Shown: piece by piece, positions 32,691-42,037 of the stretch | Layout of the letters: each line of letters starts with the position of its first letter | How positions within the stretch are numbered: position 1 is the stretch's first letter | Assembly: GCA_942492795.1 (NCBI GenBank) | Contig: OW818639.1 | Coordinates: forward strand, 434,001-498,000 | Direction: 5' to 3' | Origin: RGIG3178 sp942492795 | Lineage (GTDB): Bacteria; Bacillota; Clostridia; Christensenellales; QAND01 | DNA length: 64,000 nucleotides | Program-made: the position numbers and the translations under genes | Notes under the pieces: generated by a model | Told to the model about the DNA's origin: nothing | Database searches by the model: none | Seen by the model: the letters and a program-made list of their open reading frames with translations, nothing else

Positions 32691-32767
32691 GCACCTATAG
32701 CTCAGTAGGATAGAGCGTTCGCCTCCTAAGTGAAAGGTCCCGCGTTCGAATCGCGGTAGGTGCGCCA
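32691..32767 (+). tRNA. tRNA-Arg (CCT)
   Basis: A 77-base cloverleaf with encoded CCA: acceptor GCACCTA/TAGGTGC, anticodon stem TTCGC/GTGAA with loop CTCCTAA (anticodon CCT), T stem CGCG/CGCG around TTCGAAT. Confidence 0.93.
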
Positions 32768-32803
32768 AAGCGCCGCAGAATATATATTCTGCGGCGCTTT
32801 TTA
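32767..32803. terminator. Bidirectional terminator between tRNA-Arg and the MFS gene
   Basis: AAGCGCCGCAGAAT/ATTCTGCGGCGCTT, a perfect 14-base-pair stem around ATAT, with T-run. Starts at the CCA of the tRNA. Confidence 0.9.
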
Positions 32804-32809
32804 TTGCGA

Positions 32810-34048
32810 TCATTCCGGGCATGCTTTTTGTGCAGTAAGCAGTTGGCTTCTTTGCACCGCCTTGGAAAGAGCCACGCCGATCCATAGCGCGATGACGATA
32901 AACACTGTGCCTATTGCGCCCCACTGTGCCTGTATCCCAAAGCGCGGAACGACAAAAGCCGAAAGAACTGGCGCACTCATACCGCCCGCCTGCAACGCAA
33001 ACGAGACCAACGACAAAACGCTTGCGCGATTTTGCGCGGGCGTTTGCCGGTTTATCAGGTTGCTTTCAAACAGATTCGCGGTGCCCAGTGCGAAATAAAC
33101 GGTACAGTACGCGATGCCGAACCCAACCGCCGTTTTCATCGTCGCCAGCAGTATGACGGCAAAAAATATTGCGAGACGAAAAACCGTATAACCTCGATGC
33201 AGCGGTATGGTTTTGTCCATCAAGCGCTTGGCCAAAAGGTTGCCCAGCGCGGCACAGATAAAACAGCAGAAGGAAAGCAATCCGAATACCCACATAAAGG
33301 CCAGGTCGGGCAACAATGCGAGCAACGCCGGCTGCCAATAGGTTTCAATGGAAAACAGGAATACCCCGCTTAAGAATACGCCGAACAGAAGCGGCAAGAC
33401 AGTATCGTTTCCTTTTACAAACAACAGGCTTTGCGCGACATGTTGTTTGAGTTTCACCGGTTTACGACCTGTCGTGGGCGTCTTCTGAAGTACGATCGCA
33501 GCGATTATGATCACCGCGGCTGTGAAAAGGCATCGCAGTATCAGATTGGGGGCATATTTCCCCATTCCCAGAATGTTATCGCCCAGCAGCGTTGGCAGAA
33601 GCCCCCCCAGCATTGCACCGATGGATATGCCGAGCGTCTCGATCAGGGAAAGCTCCAATGTGACGGTAGACAGAGCTTCCATACCATACCGGGCAATGTG
33701 TTCATCGATCAAAAGAGCATCCAAAGAACCGGATGCAAACGCTCTGCCCGCCCCGAAGAGCACGATCAGCGGTATCATCGCGACAAACCCGGAGAAAAAC
33801 AACATTCCCACCGACGCCGCCATGTAGAAGCCTCCAGATAGCAAGAATACCGCTTTTCGCCCTATCATGTCGGCTAAAACGCCGCTTGGGAGCTCCAGCA
33901 CGAAAACGGTCAGCGAAAACAACCCCATGACGAAGGCAAGCTCACCCAATGTACATCCTTTTTCCATGAGCAAAAGACTCAGCACGGGGATCAGAAGCCC
34001 CATGGATACAGTGTTCATCAGGAGCAAGAGACGATAAGCGGGTTTCAT
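32810..34048 (-). CDS. Major facilitator superfamily transporter
   Basis: A 412-residue protein with 12 predicted helices. The MFS loop 2-3 motif appears as GVLADMIGRKAVFL (about 57-70). It is probably a drug or metabolite efflux pump. Its ATG overlaps the stop of the upstream ArsR-type regulator gene (ATGA), so the two are co-translated and the regulator most likely controls the pump. Confidence 0.88.
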   Translation of the reverse strand: MKPAYRLLLLMNTVSMGLLIPVLSLLLMEKGCTLGELAFVMGLFSLTVFVLELPSGVLADMIGRKAVFLLSGGFYMAASVGMLFFSGFVAMIPLIVLFGAGRAFASGSLDALLIDEHIARYGMEALSTVTLELSLIETLGISIGAMLGGLLPTLLGDNILGMGKYAPNLILRCLFTAAVIIIAAIVLQKTPTTGRKPVKLKQHVAQSLLFVKGNDTVLPLLFGVFLSGVFLFSIETYWQPALLALLPDLAFMWVFGLLSFCCFICAALGNLLAKRLMDKTIPLHRGYTVFRLAIFFAVILLATMKTAVGFGIAYCTVYFALGTANLFESNLINRQTPAQNRASVLSLVSFALQAGGMSAPVLSAFVVPRFGIQAQWGAIGTVFIVIALWIGVALSKAVQRSQLLTAQKACPE

Positions 34049-34614
34049 TTCATCTCACCGGCTTGATAAAGAATCAGAGCATATTCCCACGGCTGCGTTC
34101 CCGTTTGTTTGGTGCTGTGTGCCTCCAGATAATCCCGGATCAGGCGCACAAGATTCACCGCGTCTTGCTGCGTCAAATGCATCACCCCGCTTAAAAAATC
34201 GCCGTAATCCGCAAGCGATTCCCGCGGGATACCGTTTTGAACAGCCCATTCCGCTCTTTGATTGAATCCTTTGAGGGTGTTGAGCAGTATGTTTTGTATG
34301 ATGATATTGCGTTCGTTGGCAAGGTCGTCCTGCACCTGTTGGCCAATGTTCACCGTCACATCACAAAGCGCATAGTAACGTGCCGTGATACCGTTTATGC
34401 GCTGTGTATGATGCAGCGCCACAACGCCGAGCCTTTCGAGCAGGCGCAAATGGTGTGTTATCGCCGAGGCTGAAATTCCCAACATATCCGCCAATGCCTT
34501 GGCCGTAACGGGATCGCCGTGAATACCCATCGTGCGCAGTATCTGCTGGCGCTGCGGGCTCATGAATATTTTCAAATCCTCTTTTGTGGAAAGCGATACG
34601 ATATTTTTCGCCAT
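34045..34614 (-). CDS. ArsR-like winged-helix transcriptional regulator
   Basis: A 189-residue protein. Residues about 8-95 are a winged helix (LKIFMSPQRQQILRTMGIHGDPVTAKALADMLGISASAITHHLRLLERLGVV, given here only as the key helix SASAITHHLRLLERLG). The second half is a helical ligand or dimerisation domain without the metal-binding cysteines of classic ArsR. Two matching palindromes lie just upstream, consistent with autorepression. Operon with the MFS gene. Confidence 0.85.
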   Translation of the reverse strand: MAKNIVSLSTKEDLKIFMSPQRQQILRTMGIHGDPVTAKALADMLGISASAITHHLRLLERLGVVALHHTQRINGITARYYALCDVTVNIGQQVQDDLANERNIIIQNILLNTLKGFNQRAEWAVQNGIPRESLADYGDFLSGVMHLTQQDAVNLVRLIRDYLEAHSTKQTGTQPWEYALILYQAGEMK

Positions 34615-34633
34615 CCGAAACGCCTCCTTAACC

Positions 34634-34682
34634 GTTACAATTAATGTAACGTATAGCCATTATATCATTACAATAATTGTAA
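34634..34682. promoter_or_regulatory. Paired palindromic operator
   Basis: GTTACAATTAATGTAAC at 34634-34650 and TTACAATAATTGTAA at 34668-34682, related palindromes with centres 33 bases apart (about three helical turns). They sit immediately upstream of the ArsR-like gene, whose product is the natural candidate to bind them. Confidence 0.7.
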
Positions 34683-34862
34683 AGTCAAGACGCAACTTCT
34701 CCTTTTCCGTCACATCCCGATCAACCAAACACCATAAAGACCAAATATGGTATAATCATACAACTGCCATTCCGACAGCTGTATGCACGAAGATTCATCA
34801 CTTCCGAGTATGCACGGGATGCACCACAGAAAAAGCCAACCAACACGAGGCAACCGCAAACC

Positions 34863-36089
34863 ATGAAGCAACCAGTCTATAAAAATATGCTAAGCCGTTT
34901 GATCCTGCCTTTCATCATCGCGGCAACGTTGACAGGGTGCGTCACCAACAGCGGCACAACCACGCCCGTTGCAAGCGTAAGCCCGACGGCCTCCACAGCG
35001 CAAACGGCGCAACCTGCCGCTTTGGCCAAGGACGTTTCGGTTACGTTTATCAACGTCGGACGCGCCGATGCGGCTCTTGTTCAAATCGACGGTTTCTCCT
35101 ATCTGATCGACACGGGTGAAAAATCCTCCGTCCCCGCGCTATACAATGCGCTGGCAATCCGCGGTGTGAAGAGGCTGGATGCGGTGTTTTTAACCCATAC
35201 GCACAGCGACCATATCGGCGGTTTGCACGCGCTGACGAAGAAGTATGACATCGGCACTTTGTATTGTGCGAAGATTTCAATGAATGAAAAAGACGGAACA
35301 AACGCGATCGATACGCTCGCATCGCAGCTTTCGCTCAAGCAGATGAAGCTATCGGCGGGCGACAAGGTTTTGGCTGCTTCGGGCATTTATTTCGAGGTAC
35401 TCGGGCCAGTAACGTACAACGGTGACAACGACAACGACAATTCGCTGGTACTGCGGCTCTTTATAAACGGCAAGACGTTTCTGTTCAGCGGGGACATGCA
35501 GTTTAAAGAGGAAGCAACGCTTCTCAGCGCGGGAACAAAGCTTTCGGCGGACGTGCTCAAAGTCGGCAACCACGGAAACCCCGATGCAACATCCGCACAA
35601 TTCGCATCCGCCGTGTCCCCGAAGATTGCGGTCATATCCACCGATACGTCGGCGGATACCGATTCGGCAAACCAGCGGGTGCGCGCCGCCCTGCAAGGCT
35701 CCGATATCCTGGTCACCGAAGACTATGCCTATGGGATCCTTCTGACCATAAGTCCGGACGGAAAGATTGGAATTGCCGATCCGAAGCCCGACACCGCTGT
35801 TGCCAAAATCAAAATCACATCCATCGACAAGGTCGCCCAAACGGTCACCATCGTCAACGACGCAGATCAGGCGGATCTTTCGGGGTTTTACCTCTTTTCT
35901 CAAACGGGCTCGGAGCTCTTCGTGTTCCCCGACGGAACGATGCTAAAAAGTGGACAAAAACTCGTCATTGCCTGCAAAGGCGGCAGCGGCGATCTGATCT
36001 GGGATGACAAAAATGTCTGGAGCACTAAAAAAGCGGATCCCGGGGCGTTGTATGACGCATACGGAAACGAGTTGTCACGATTGCCGTAA
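34863..36089 (+). CDS. ComEC-like metallo-beta-lactamase-fold lipoprotein with lamin-tail-like domain
   Basis: A 408-residue protein. Lipoprotein signal with lipobox LTGC (Cys26), a Thr/Ala-rich linker, then the MBL domain of the ComEC/Rec2 hydrolase group: DVSVTFINVGRADAALVQ, metal motif HTHSDHIGG (about 118-126), later SGDMQ and NHGNPDAT. Residues about 318-408 resemble a lamin-tail domain ending DPGALYDAYGNELSR. These free-standing ComEC-like hydrolases may cut extracellular DNA or another phosphodiester. No competence genes are beside it. Confidence 0.85.
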   Translation: MKQPVYKNMLSRLILPFIIAATLTGCVTNSGTTTPVASVSPTASTAQTAQPAALAKDVSVTFINVGRADAALVQIDGFSYLIDTGEKSSVPALYNALAIRGVKRLDAVFLTHTHSDHIGGLHALTKKYDIGTLYCAKISMNEKDGTNAIDTLASQLSLKQMKLSAGDKVLAASGIYFEVLGPVTYNGDNDNDNSLVLRLFINGKTFLFSGDMQFKEEATLLSAGTKLSADVLKVGNHGNPDATSAQFASAVSPKIAVISTDTSADTDSANQRVRAALQGSDILVTEDYAYGILLTISPDGKIGIADPKPDTAVAKIKITSIDKVAQTVTIVNDADQADLSGFYLFSQTGSELFVFPDGTMLKSGQKLVIACKGGSGDLIWDDKNVWSTKKADPGALYDAYGNELSRLP

Positions 36090-36156
36090 GGAATGCTGCA
36101 GCCGGTATCTCGCTGTCAAATTTTACTTCAGGCATCAAAGTATGGGAGGAAACAGA

Positions 36157-36930
36157 ATGAAATACTTTGTCGTGGACGTATTTACCGACAGGCTCTTTTG
36201 CGGCAACCCGGCAGGCGTGTGTTTGTTGGATACATGGCCGCAGGATGATGTGCTGCAAGCCATCGCGTTTGAGAACAACCTCGCCGAAACCGCGTTTTTG
36301 GTCAAGGCTGACGGGTATTACGATTTGCGCTGGTTCACGCCGGAAGTCGAGATGGACCTGTGCGGTCACGCGACACTCGCCGCCGCGTTCGTACTTTGGA
36401 ACTTCGTCGATGATGCGATGGACAACGTTTCTTTCCGTACGAAAAGCGGCGTTCTTTTGGTCAGCAAAGCGGACGGCATGTATTGGATGAATTTCCCAAG
36501 ACGAAAACCTGTTCCCTGCCCTAAACCCGATATTTTGGAAAAGGCACTCGGCGTAAAAGTTATAGAAACGCTGATGTCCAGAGATCTCGTAGCGCTTGTG
36601 GAGGACGAGCGAACCATCCGAGACCTGAAACCTGATTTTCTTCTTTTAAAAAGCATCGATGCGTTTGCCGTGGTGGTAACGGCGAAGGGTTCGAACTGCG
36701 ATTTCGTTTCCCGCTTTTTCGCACCCGGCGCCGGCATTGTCGAAGATCCTGTTACCGGATCGTCCCACAGCACGCTGATCCCCTATTGGAGCGAAAGGCT
36801 CCGCAAAAAGGACATGACAGCATTACAACTTTCCTTACGCGGCGGGCAACTGTATTGCCGCGATTTAGGCGACAGGGTGGAAATCGGCGGCACCGCGGTG
36901 CTGTACCTCACCGGAGACATCCATCTATAG
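36157..36930 (+). CDS. PhzF-family isomerase
   Basis: A 257-residue protein starting at the ATG at 36157 (GGGAGG 7 bases upstream); a longer open frame has no match. PhzF hallmarks: VFTDRLFCGNPAGVCLLD, AFENNLAETAFLV with the catalytic Glu at about 46, CGHATLAAAFVLW, and EDPVTGSSHSTLIPYW. The family catalyses isomerisations related to diaminopimelate epimerase; most members outside phenazine clusters have unknown substrates, and no phenazine gene is present here. Confidence 0.9.
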   Translation: MKYFVVDVFTDRLFCGNPAGVCLLDTWPQDDVLQAIAFENNLAETAFLVKADGYYDLRWFTPEVEMDLCGHATLAAAFVLWNFVDDAMDNVSFRTKSGVLLVSKADGMYWMNFPRRKPVPCPKPDILEKALGVKVIETLMSRDLVALVEDERTIRDLKPDFLLLKSIDAFAVVVTAKGSNCDFVSRFFAPGAGIVEDPVTGSSHSTLIPYWSERLRKKDMTALQLSLRGGQLYCRDLGDRVEIGGTAVLYLTGDIHL

Positions 36931-36985
36931 GAAGCATTGTATTTCTAAATATAGCTAATCACTCATAGCAATTGCAGTTCTCTCA

Positions 36986-37018
36986 AGCCGGTATTTGGCA
37001 TCATGATACCGGCTATTA
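36986..37018 (+). terminator. Terminator after the PhzF gene
   Basis: AGCCGGTAT/ATACCGGCT stem followed by ATTATT. Confidence 0.65.
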
Positions 37019-37163
37019 TTAATTTCAACCATTGTTTGTATAATAATATAGTACTCTTATTCTGTTGTTTGTGATAGAATCTTTGTGTTTGTCTATCATT
37101 GATTCATGTGTATATGATTGGGAATGCTTAAATAAACCCAATCATGGCTTTCGGGAGGTCTTT

Positions 37164-39242
37164 TTGATCAAGGGGACATGTCCAAATTCCAACGCGTCGG
37201 ATACGGGTCTGATCGGCATACAAGACCGGACGCCAGCCTGCAAGAGTGCTGCGCTGCAACTTTTTGTATACGGATGCATCTTGGGCGCTCTGCTGTTTGC
37301 GTGCATCTATGGCGTGCGCGTGCTCAACGTCACCTACGCAGACTGGCTCTTGGGCACGGGCGATTTGACGCAGCATTATTTGGGATGGAAAGCGTTTTCA
37401 CAAACCGGCTGGATGTTTCCGATCGGCCTGACGGACGTGCTGTCCTATCCTTTTGCCACATCCTTAATCTATACCGACTCCATTCCGTTGTTCGCATTGT
37501 TTTTCAAAGCCCTGTCGCCCCTGCTCCCGGCAACGTTTCAATATTTCGGCCTGTGGGCACTGCTGTGCTACACACTGCAGGGCGGCATATCCGCGCTCTT
37601 GCTCTTTAGGTTTGTAAAGAACAAAATTCTTTGTCTGCTTGGCTGCGTCTTTTTCGTTGTATCCATGCCGATTCTGATGCGTACATTTGACCACAACGCC
37701 CTGACCGCGCAGTGGATATTGCTGGCGGCTGTTGCGCTGTGGCTGTATGACATCGGCGTTGACGATCTCAAACTGCGCTGCGCGATGTGGGGCGGCATGG
37801 GGTTTCTGTGCGCCGCCGTGCATCTGTATTTCGTTCCGATGACGGGATTGATTCTTTTGGGCTGCATGATAACCGATTTCTGTCAAAACCGGAAGTTTCT
37901 TCGATGCCTGTTGCCCGTTGTTTGCTTCATTGCCGTCTGCGCTTTTTTCCTCTGGGTGCTTGGCGCGTTTTACGGAAGTGTGGATGCAAACGGCGAAGGC
38001 GTCGGGATATATGTCGCAAACCTGAACTCGCTTATCAATCCGCTTAGCGAAGGCATTTTGCTCAAAACGCTTCCCACCATCCACGGGAACTACGAAGGAA
38101 GCGCCTATTTGGGGGCTGGGATTTTGCTTTTATGCGTCGTATTGCCGGTTGCATTTTTGCGTACCAAGTGGAAAGCACTGCTTCAAAACCGCAAGAATAC
38201 CGCCTTGCTCGCGGGAATCGCGGCGGTGGTCGCCATTGCCGCGCTCGTTGCGCTTGGGCCCGATATCACATGCAACGGCCGCGTTTTGTTCACCATCCCC
38301 TATCCGCGCCTGATTCTATCGGGATTTGCCGTGTTTCGTGCAAGCGGGCGGTTTATATGGATCATCTTCTATCTGCTGTTGCTCTTTGTTCTCGCGGCAA
38401 CCATGCGCAAGCTGCCAAAATGCACCGTAACGATACTTCTGCCGCTATGTCTTTGCGTGCAGATCATTGATTTTAGCGCGTCTCTTGGTAGCCTGCACCG
38501 GGAGTTTGCCTTTGAGCAGACAACCGAAAATTCGCTCATGCACAGCGGACTGATGCAGACGTTTATCAACAATCCGAACTATCGGCACATACAATATCTG
38601 GACGAGCTCACACAGCAGGATTATTACCGGTTCGCTGATTATGCCCTGCATAACGGCATGACCGTCAGCAACTTTTACTTTGCGCGGAAAAGCAACAGCA
38701 TCGCAGCATACCGTCAGGCAGAGCTTGAGCGCGTTTCAAACGGCGTCGTATCCCGGGATACCGTCTATATCGCCAAACCCATGAGCGGCATCCTTCTCAA
38801 CAGCGCATCCGTGCATTGGTATCATCTGAATGATCTTGTCATCGGTGTTGCAAACGAAATTCCCGGTCAGCGGGATAAGCGATTGCCGCCGAATTCCATG
38901 CGGCTCTTATCCTTCGACGGACGGTTCCAAAACAACGCAAAGGATACTGCCGACGGGCGAGTCCTGTATCGGAACGGGCTATCCTACGGCCCCTATATCT
39001 CGCTGTGCGAAGGCTTGTATCAAATCGAAATAATCGGGAATAACCTTCCGTTATGCCGGTTTAAAGTCACAACGGATGCCGGAAAAGCGCAGATCCCGCT
39101 GCAGGATGTCATGCAGCGGGAAAACAGCATCGTATATTCCTTTGTATTGAAGGAGGACTCCGTGCTCGTGGAATTTGTTTTGGAAAACACCCGGGATGCC
39201 GATATCCTCATCGAATCCATGGAACTTTGCCGTTTGGATTGA
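37164..39242 (+). CDS. DUF6311-like polytopic membrane protein
   Basis: A 692-residue protein; the TTG at 37164 has GGGAGG 5 bases upstream, and the upstream part of the frame lacks a ribosome site. About 12 membrane helices fill residues 25-420, with the pattern LTQHYLGWKAFSQTGWMFPIG and YTDSIPLFALFFKAL of the DUF6311 family. A 250-residue extracytoplasmic domain follows. The fold resembles GT-C glycosyltransferases, so it may modify a surface glycan, but no activity is shown. Converges 8 bases from the next gene. Confidence 0.65.
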   Translation: MIKGTCPNSNASDTGLIGIQDRTPACKSAALQLFVYGCILGALLFACIYGVRVLNVTYADWLLGTGDLTQHYLGWKAFSQTGWMFPIGLTDVLSYPFATSLIYTDSIPLFALFFKALSPLLPATFQYFGLWALLCYTLQGGISALLLFRFVKNKILCLLGCVFFVVSMPILMRTFDHNALTAQWILLAAVALWLYDIGVDDLKLRCAMWGGMGFLCAAVHLYFVPMTGLILLGCMITDFCQNRKFLRCLLPVVCFIAVCAFFLWVLGAFYGSVDANGEGVGIYVANLNSLINPLSEGILLKTLPTIHGNYEGSAYLGAGILLLCVVLPVAFLRTKWKALLQNRKNTALLAGIAAVVAIAALVALGPDITCNGRVLFTIPYPRLILSGFAVFRASGRFIWIIFYLLLLFVLAATMRKLPKCTVTILLPLCLCVQIIDFSASLGSLHREFAFEQTTENSLMHSGLMQTFINNPNYRHIQYLDELTQQDYYRFADYALHNGMTVSNFYFARKSNSIAAYRQAELERVSNGVVSRDTVYIAKPMSGILLNSASVHWYHLNDLVIGVANEIPGQRDKRLPPNSMRLLSFDGRFQNNAKDTADGRVLYRNGLSYGPYISLCEGLYQIEIIGNNLPLCRFKVTTDAGKAQIPLQDVMQRENSIVYSFVLKEDSVLVEFVLENTRDADILIESMELCRLD

Positions 39243-39250
39243 TACTACTT

Positions 39251-39745
39251 TTATCCGGTTTTACGGATGCGATTGTACAAGAAGCCAAGCAAGAGCACCG
39301 CAGCCGCGGACAGAATAAGCGCGGCGGCCGCTTTGATGGGCGAGACCGCTACCGGGTTGGATTGACCGTTTTTTTGAACCTCTACGGAAGCAGCGTGGAT
39401 ATCCATATCGCCGCCGTGCTCCGCACAAGCCCGATGGAATACTCCGGTAACGCGTATTTTGTCACCGATCGCCTTATATTCGCCCAAAACCCCGATCTTA
39501 TCGGATTCCGTAGTTTTAACCCACACGCCCATGGCGTTGTTGCCGTCTGATACGTTGATCCAGGCATATTCCCCCCGTTTCATGATATCGCCGATAGCTT
39601 CTCCGGAAAAGATGATCTCTTTGCCGTCGTATTCCTTCGCGCGCTCGATCAGCGCGTTGCTGTCGACCGATTCGCCGGAAGCCAACGCCGTCATGGGAAA
39701 CAGCACAAGAACCGCCGCCAGTAGCACCGTCAGGATCTTTTGCAT
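39251..39745 (-). CDS. Small exported protein with OB-fold-like domain
   Basis: A 164-residue protein: signal peptide (MQKILTVLLAAVLVLFPMTALA), a strand-rich domain with EIIFSGEAIGDIMKRGEYAWINVSDG and DKIRVTGVFHRACAEHGGDMDIHA, typical of OB-fold nucleic-acid or ligand binders, and a C-terminal membrane helix (about 138-158). It overlaps the trkH end by 16 bases, so it belongs to the potassium operon. How it serves uptake is unknown. Confidence 0.65.
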   Translation of the reverse strand: MQKILTVLLAAVLVLFPMTALASGESVDSNALIERAKEYDGKEIIFSGEAIGDIMKRGEYAWINVSDGNNAMGVWVKTTESDKIGVLGEYKAIGDKIRVTGVFHRACAEHGGDMDIHAASVEVQKNGQSNPVAVSPIKAAAALILSAAAVLLLGFLYNRIRKTG

Positions 39746-41250
39746 TTCTTTTTCAACCTCATTACAAAATAGACGCCCAATGCCAACACAGACATGAATT
39801 CCAGCCGTCCCACCCACATGATGACAATGTACGTCACCTTGAGAAACCAAGGCATGAATGCGCCGACTACCCCGATGGAAAGACCCACGTTGCCCGTGAC
39901 CGATGCCGCTTCAAATGCCGCGCTGGCAAACGGGTAGCAGCAGAGCATGCCAATGAGCGTTCCCAGCGTAAAGGTGACGGTATAAGCCGTGACGATCAAA
40001 AAGGCGCTGCGTATCATGCCGTCGTCCAGAACCGTATCCTTGACATGGTGGATCTTTTGCACAGACACGGCGTTTTCGGGCATCACGATGCGTCTGATCT
40101 CCCGCTTGAACGTCTGAAAGAGAATGCCGATACGCAGTCCCTTAAATCCGCCAGCCGTTGAGCAGGCGCTTCCGCCGAACATCATCGCAAGTATCATTCC
40201 AAACAGCGCGATGTCCCCCCATTCATAGAAGAACTGTTTTGCGTATACCGTCATGAATCCGGTTGTGGTATGCCCTGAAATCAGCTGGTAAAACCCCTTG
40301 CGAAACATGGAAACGGCATCCGGATATACGTTGAGCTTCAACAGTCCGAGCGTGACGATCAACGTAAGGATCGTGACGGTCGTGGTAAACGATACCGTTT
40401 CGATGTTCCTGCGCAGCTCTTTTCTTTTTCCTGTCAATACTGCATAGTGCAGCGCGAAGTTGAACGAACCTATCACGAAGAAGATCATGGTCGCCATCTC
40501 GTACCAGGCGCTGTGGTAATAGAGGATGCTCTGCGTCATCGGGCCAAATCCGCCCGTACTCCATGCCGACATGAACGTCCAAACACCGTGCAGCAGCGCA
40601 CGGTCTATCGGCATTCCCGCCATCAACCCCGTTATCCACAGCGCCAGCGATCCGACGCCGAGATAGATCAGGCTGATAAGCCAGATATACCTGGCCGTGT
40701 TTACCGCGTTGGGAACCAAGCGCTCGTCCTTGGCTTCGCCAACGTATATCTTGTAGGCACCGTTGGAACTGCCTTTGGTGAGGAATGTCAGCGCGAGCAC
40801 CACGATGCCTTGGCCTCCCACATAGGTTAATAGGTGCCGCCACATATTGATACCATGGGAAACATGGTCCAAATCCTGAATCAAAATCATGCCGGTGGTG
40901 GTAAGTCCGCTCATCACATCGAAGCAACAGTCCAGAAAGGAAAGATAATTTCCGCTGAGATAGTAGGGAATCGCACACAGAATCATGCCAAAAAACCACG
41001 ATCCCGCGGCTACCACCATGCCTTCGCCCCAGTTCAGGCGCGTTTTTCGGCATTCTCTGAAGCGATACATCATGCTTGCGCCAAGCAGCAGCGAAACGGC
41101 GCTTCCGATGCAAAAATCGCAGACGATATCCCACTCTGCATAGACCAATGCGACGGCAAGAGGGATGATTTGTATCAGACCGATCCCAAAAAAGACAAAC
41201 CCCATATAATAGCCGATCGGCGATGAGCGGTTACCCTTGTTTTCAGCCAT
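39730..41250 (-). CDS. trkH: TrkH/KtrB-family potassium uptake protein
   Basis: A 506-residue membrane channel-transporter with four M1-P-M2 units. The start at 41250 follows GAGGGTGTG. Selectivity-filter-like segments include SGLTTTGMILI and SAWSTGGFGP, STAGGFKG and VTGNVGLSIG. It takes up K+ with the TrkA-type proteins encoded upstream, which bind NAD(H) or nucleotides on the inner face. It directly follows a 33-residue peptide gene whose stop precedes its ribosome site. Confidence 0.9.
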   Translation of the reverse strand: MAENKGNRSSPIGYYMGFVFFGIGLIQIIPLAVALVYAEWDIVCDFCIGSAVSLLLGASMMYRFRECRKTRLNWGEGMVVAAGSWFFGMILCAIPYYLSGNYLSFLDCCFDVMSGLTTTGMILIQDLDHVSHGINMWRHLLTYVGGQGIVVLALTFLTKGSSNGAYKIYVGEAKDERLVPNAVNTARYIWLISLIYLGVGSLALWITGLMAGMPIDRALLHGVWTFMSAWSTGGFGPMTQSILYYHSAWYEMATMIFFVIGSFNFALHYAVLTGKRKELRRNIETVSFTTTVTILTLIVTLGLLKLNVYPDAVSMFRKGFYQLISGHTTTGFMTVYAKQFFYEWGDIALFGMILAMMFGGSACSTAGGFKGLRIGILFQTFKREIRRIVMPENAVSVQKIHHVKDTVLDDGMIRSAFLIVTAYTVTFTLGTLIGMLCCYPFASAAFEAASVTGNVGLSIGVVGAFMPWFLKVTYIVIMWVGRLEFMSVLALGVYFVMRLKKKCKRS

Positions 41251-41257
41251 CACACCC

Positions 41258-41359
41258 TCACAGCGCCAACAGGGAAATGGCAAACCCGATCAAAATAATC
41301 ACCCCTGCGAAGAGCACTTCGGCCAACAATCCGTATGCATATTGAAAAAATGTTTTCAT
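41258..41359 (-). CDS. 33-residue membrane peptide between trkA and trkH
   Basis: An unlisted short gene: perfect AGGAGG 5 bases before ATG, 33 codons, stop TGA overlapping the GAGGGTG ribosome site of trkH. The product is one membrane helix (LLAEVLFAGVIILIGFAISL) with a short aromatic N-tail (MKTFFQYAYG). Position and size recall KdpF, the 29-residue stabilising subunit of the Kdp K+ pump, but there is no clear sequence match. I propose a small TrkH subunit. Confidence 0.65.
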   Translation of the reverse strand: MKTFFQYAYGLLAEVLFAGVIILIGFAISLLAL

Positions 41360-41368
41360 CGAATCCTC

Positions 41369-42037
41369 CTATTCCTTGGAGAAGTATACGGACAGGTTTT
41401 GCATGCTGTCCCTGTGCGTTAACGCGATGACGCTATCGTCCTCCAGAATGATTGTCTGCCCGTTCGGGACGATGACGTTCTCCCCACGCAAGATGGAGAT
41501 CAAAATGGTTCCTTTGGGAAGATTCAAATCGGCAACGCGTTTGTCGATCACCCCGGCGCCTTTTTCCACGGCAAATTCCCGTATCCGCACTTCTCCCATC
41601 CGCTTTGCAAGCTGCCTGTTGACGTCAGCCCAGTCCACCTCGTGTTCGATGATATCCGCTATATGCGCTGTGCTGCTCACCACCGAATCGACGCCCAGAT
41701 GCTTGAATACCCGGATGTTCTTGGGATTGTTCACCCGGGCGATGGTACGCGGAACCGAAAAACAACTTTTAGCCAGCTGGCATGCGACAAGGTTGTTTTG
41801 GTCGTAACCCGTAACGGCTATCAAAAGATCGGCTTCCCCGGCCTCGGCTTGCTGGAGCAATTCGATATCCGTACCGTCCCCGCGGATCAGCACGATACCG
41901 AAATCGCTCAATTCCTCGGCGATCTTAGCGCAGATCCGCTCGTCCTCTTCGATCATCGTTATTCTGTGTTTATTCGGAGCAAGCGTTTTGGCAAGATAAT
42001 ACCCCACTTTGCCGGCACCGATGATGATGATGTTCAT
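41369..42037 (-). CDS. trkA: TrkA-family potassium uptake regulator, first copy
   Basis: A 222-residue RCK protein: Rossmann RCK_N domain opening MNIIIIGAGKVGYYLAKTL (GxGxxG at 7-12, acidic Glu at the end of strand 2), then an RCK_C domain from about residue 140 (FAVEKGAGVIDKRVADLNLPKG). It gates TrkH by binding nucleotide. It overlaps the second TrkA gene by ATGA and is 9 bases from the small membrane peptide gene. Confidence 0.92.
   Translation of the reverse strand: MNIIIIGAGKVGYYLAKTLAPNKHRITMIEEDERICAKIAEELSDFGIVLIRGDGTDIELLQQAEAGEADLLIAVTGYDQNNLVACQLAKSCFSVPRTIARVNNPKNIRVFKHLGVDSVVSSTAHIADIIEHEVDWADVNRQLAKRMGEVRIREFAVEKGAGVIDKRVADLNLPKGTILISILRGENVIVPNGQTIILEDDSVIALTHRDSMQNLSVYFSKE

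Noticed and set aside
34863..36930. Phenazine biosynthesis cluster around the PhzF gene
   Set aside because: No other phz gene; PhzF-family proteins are widespread with other roles.
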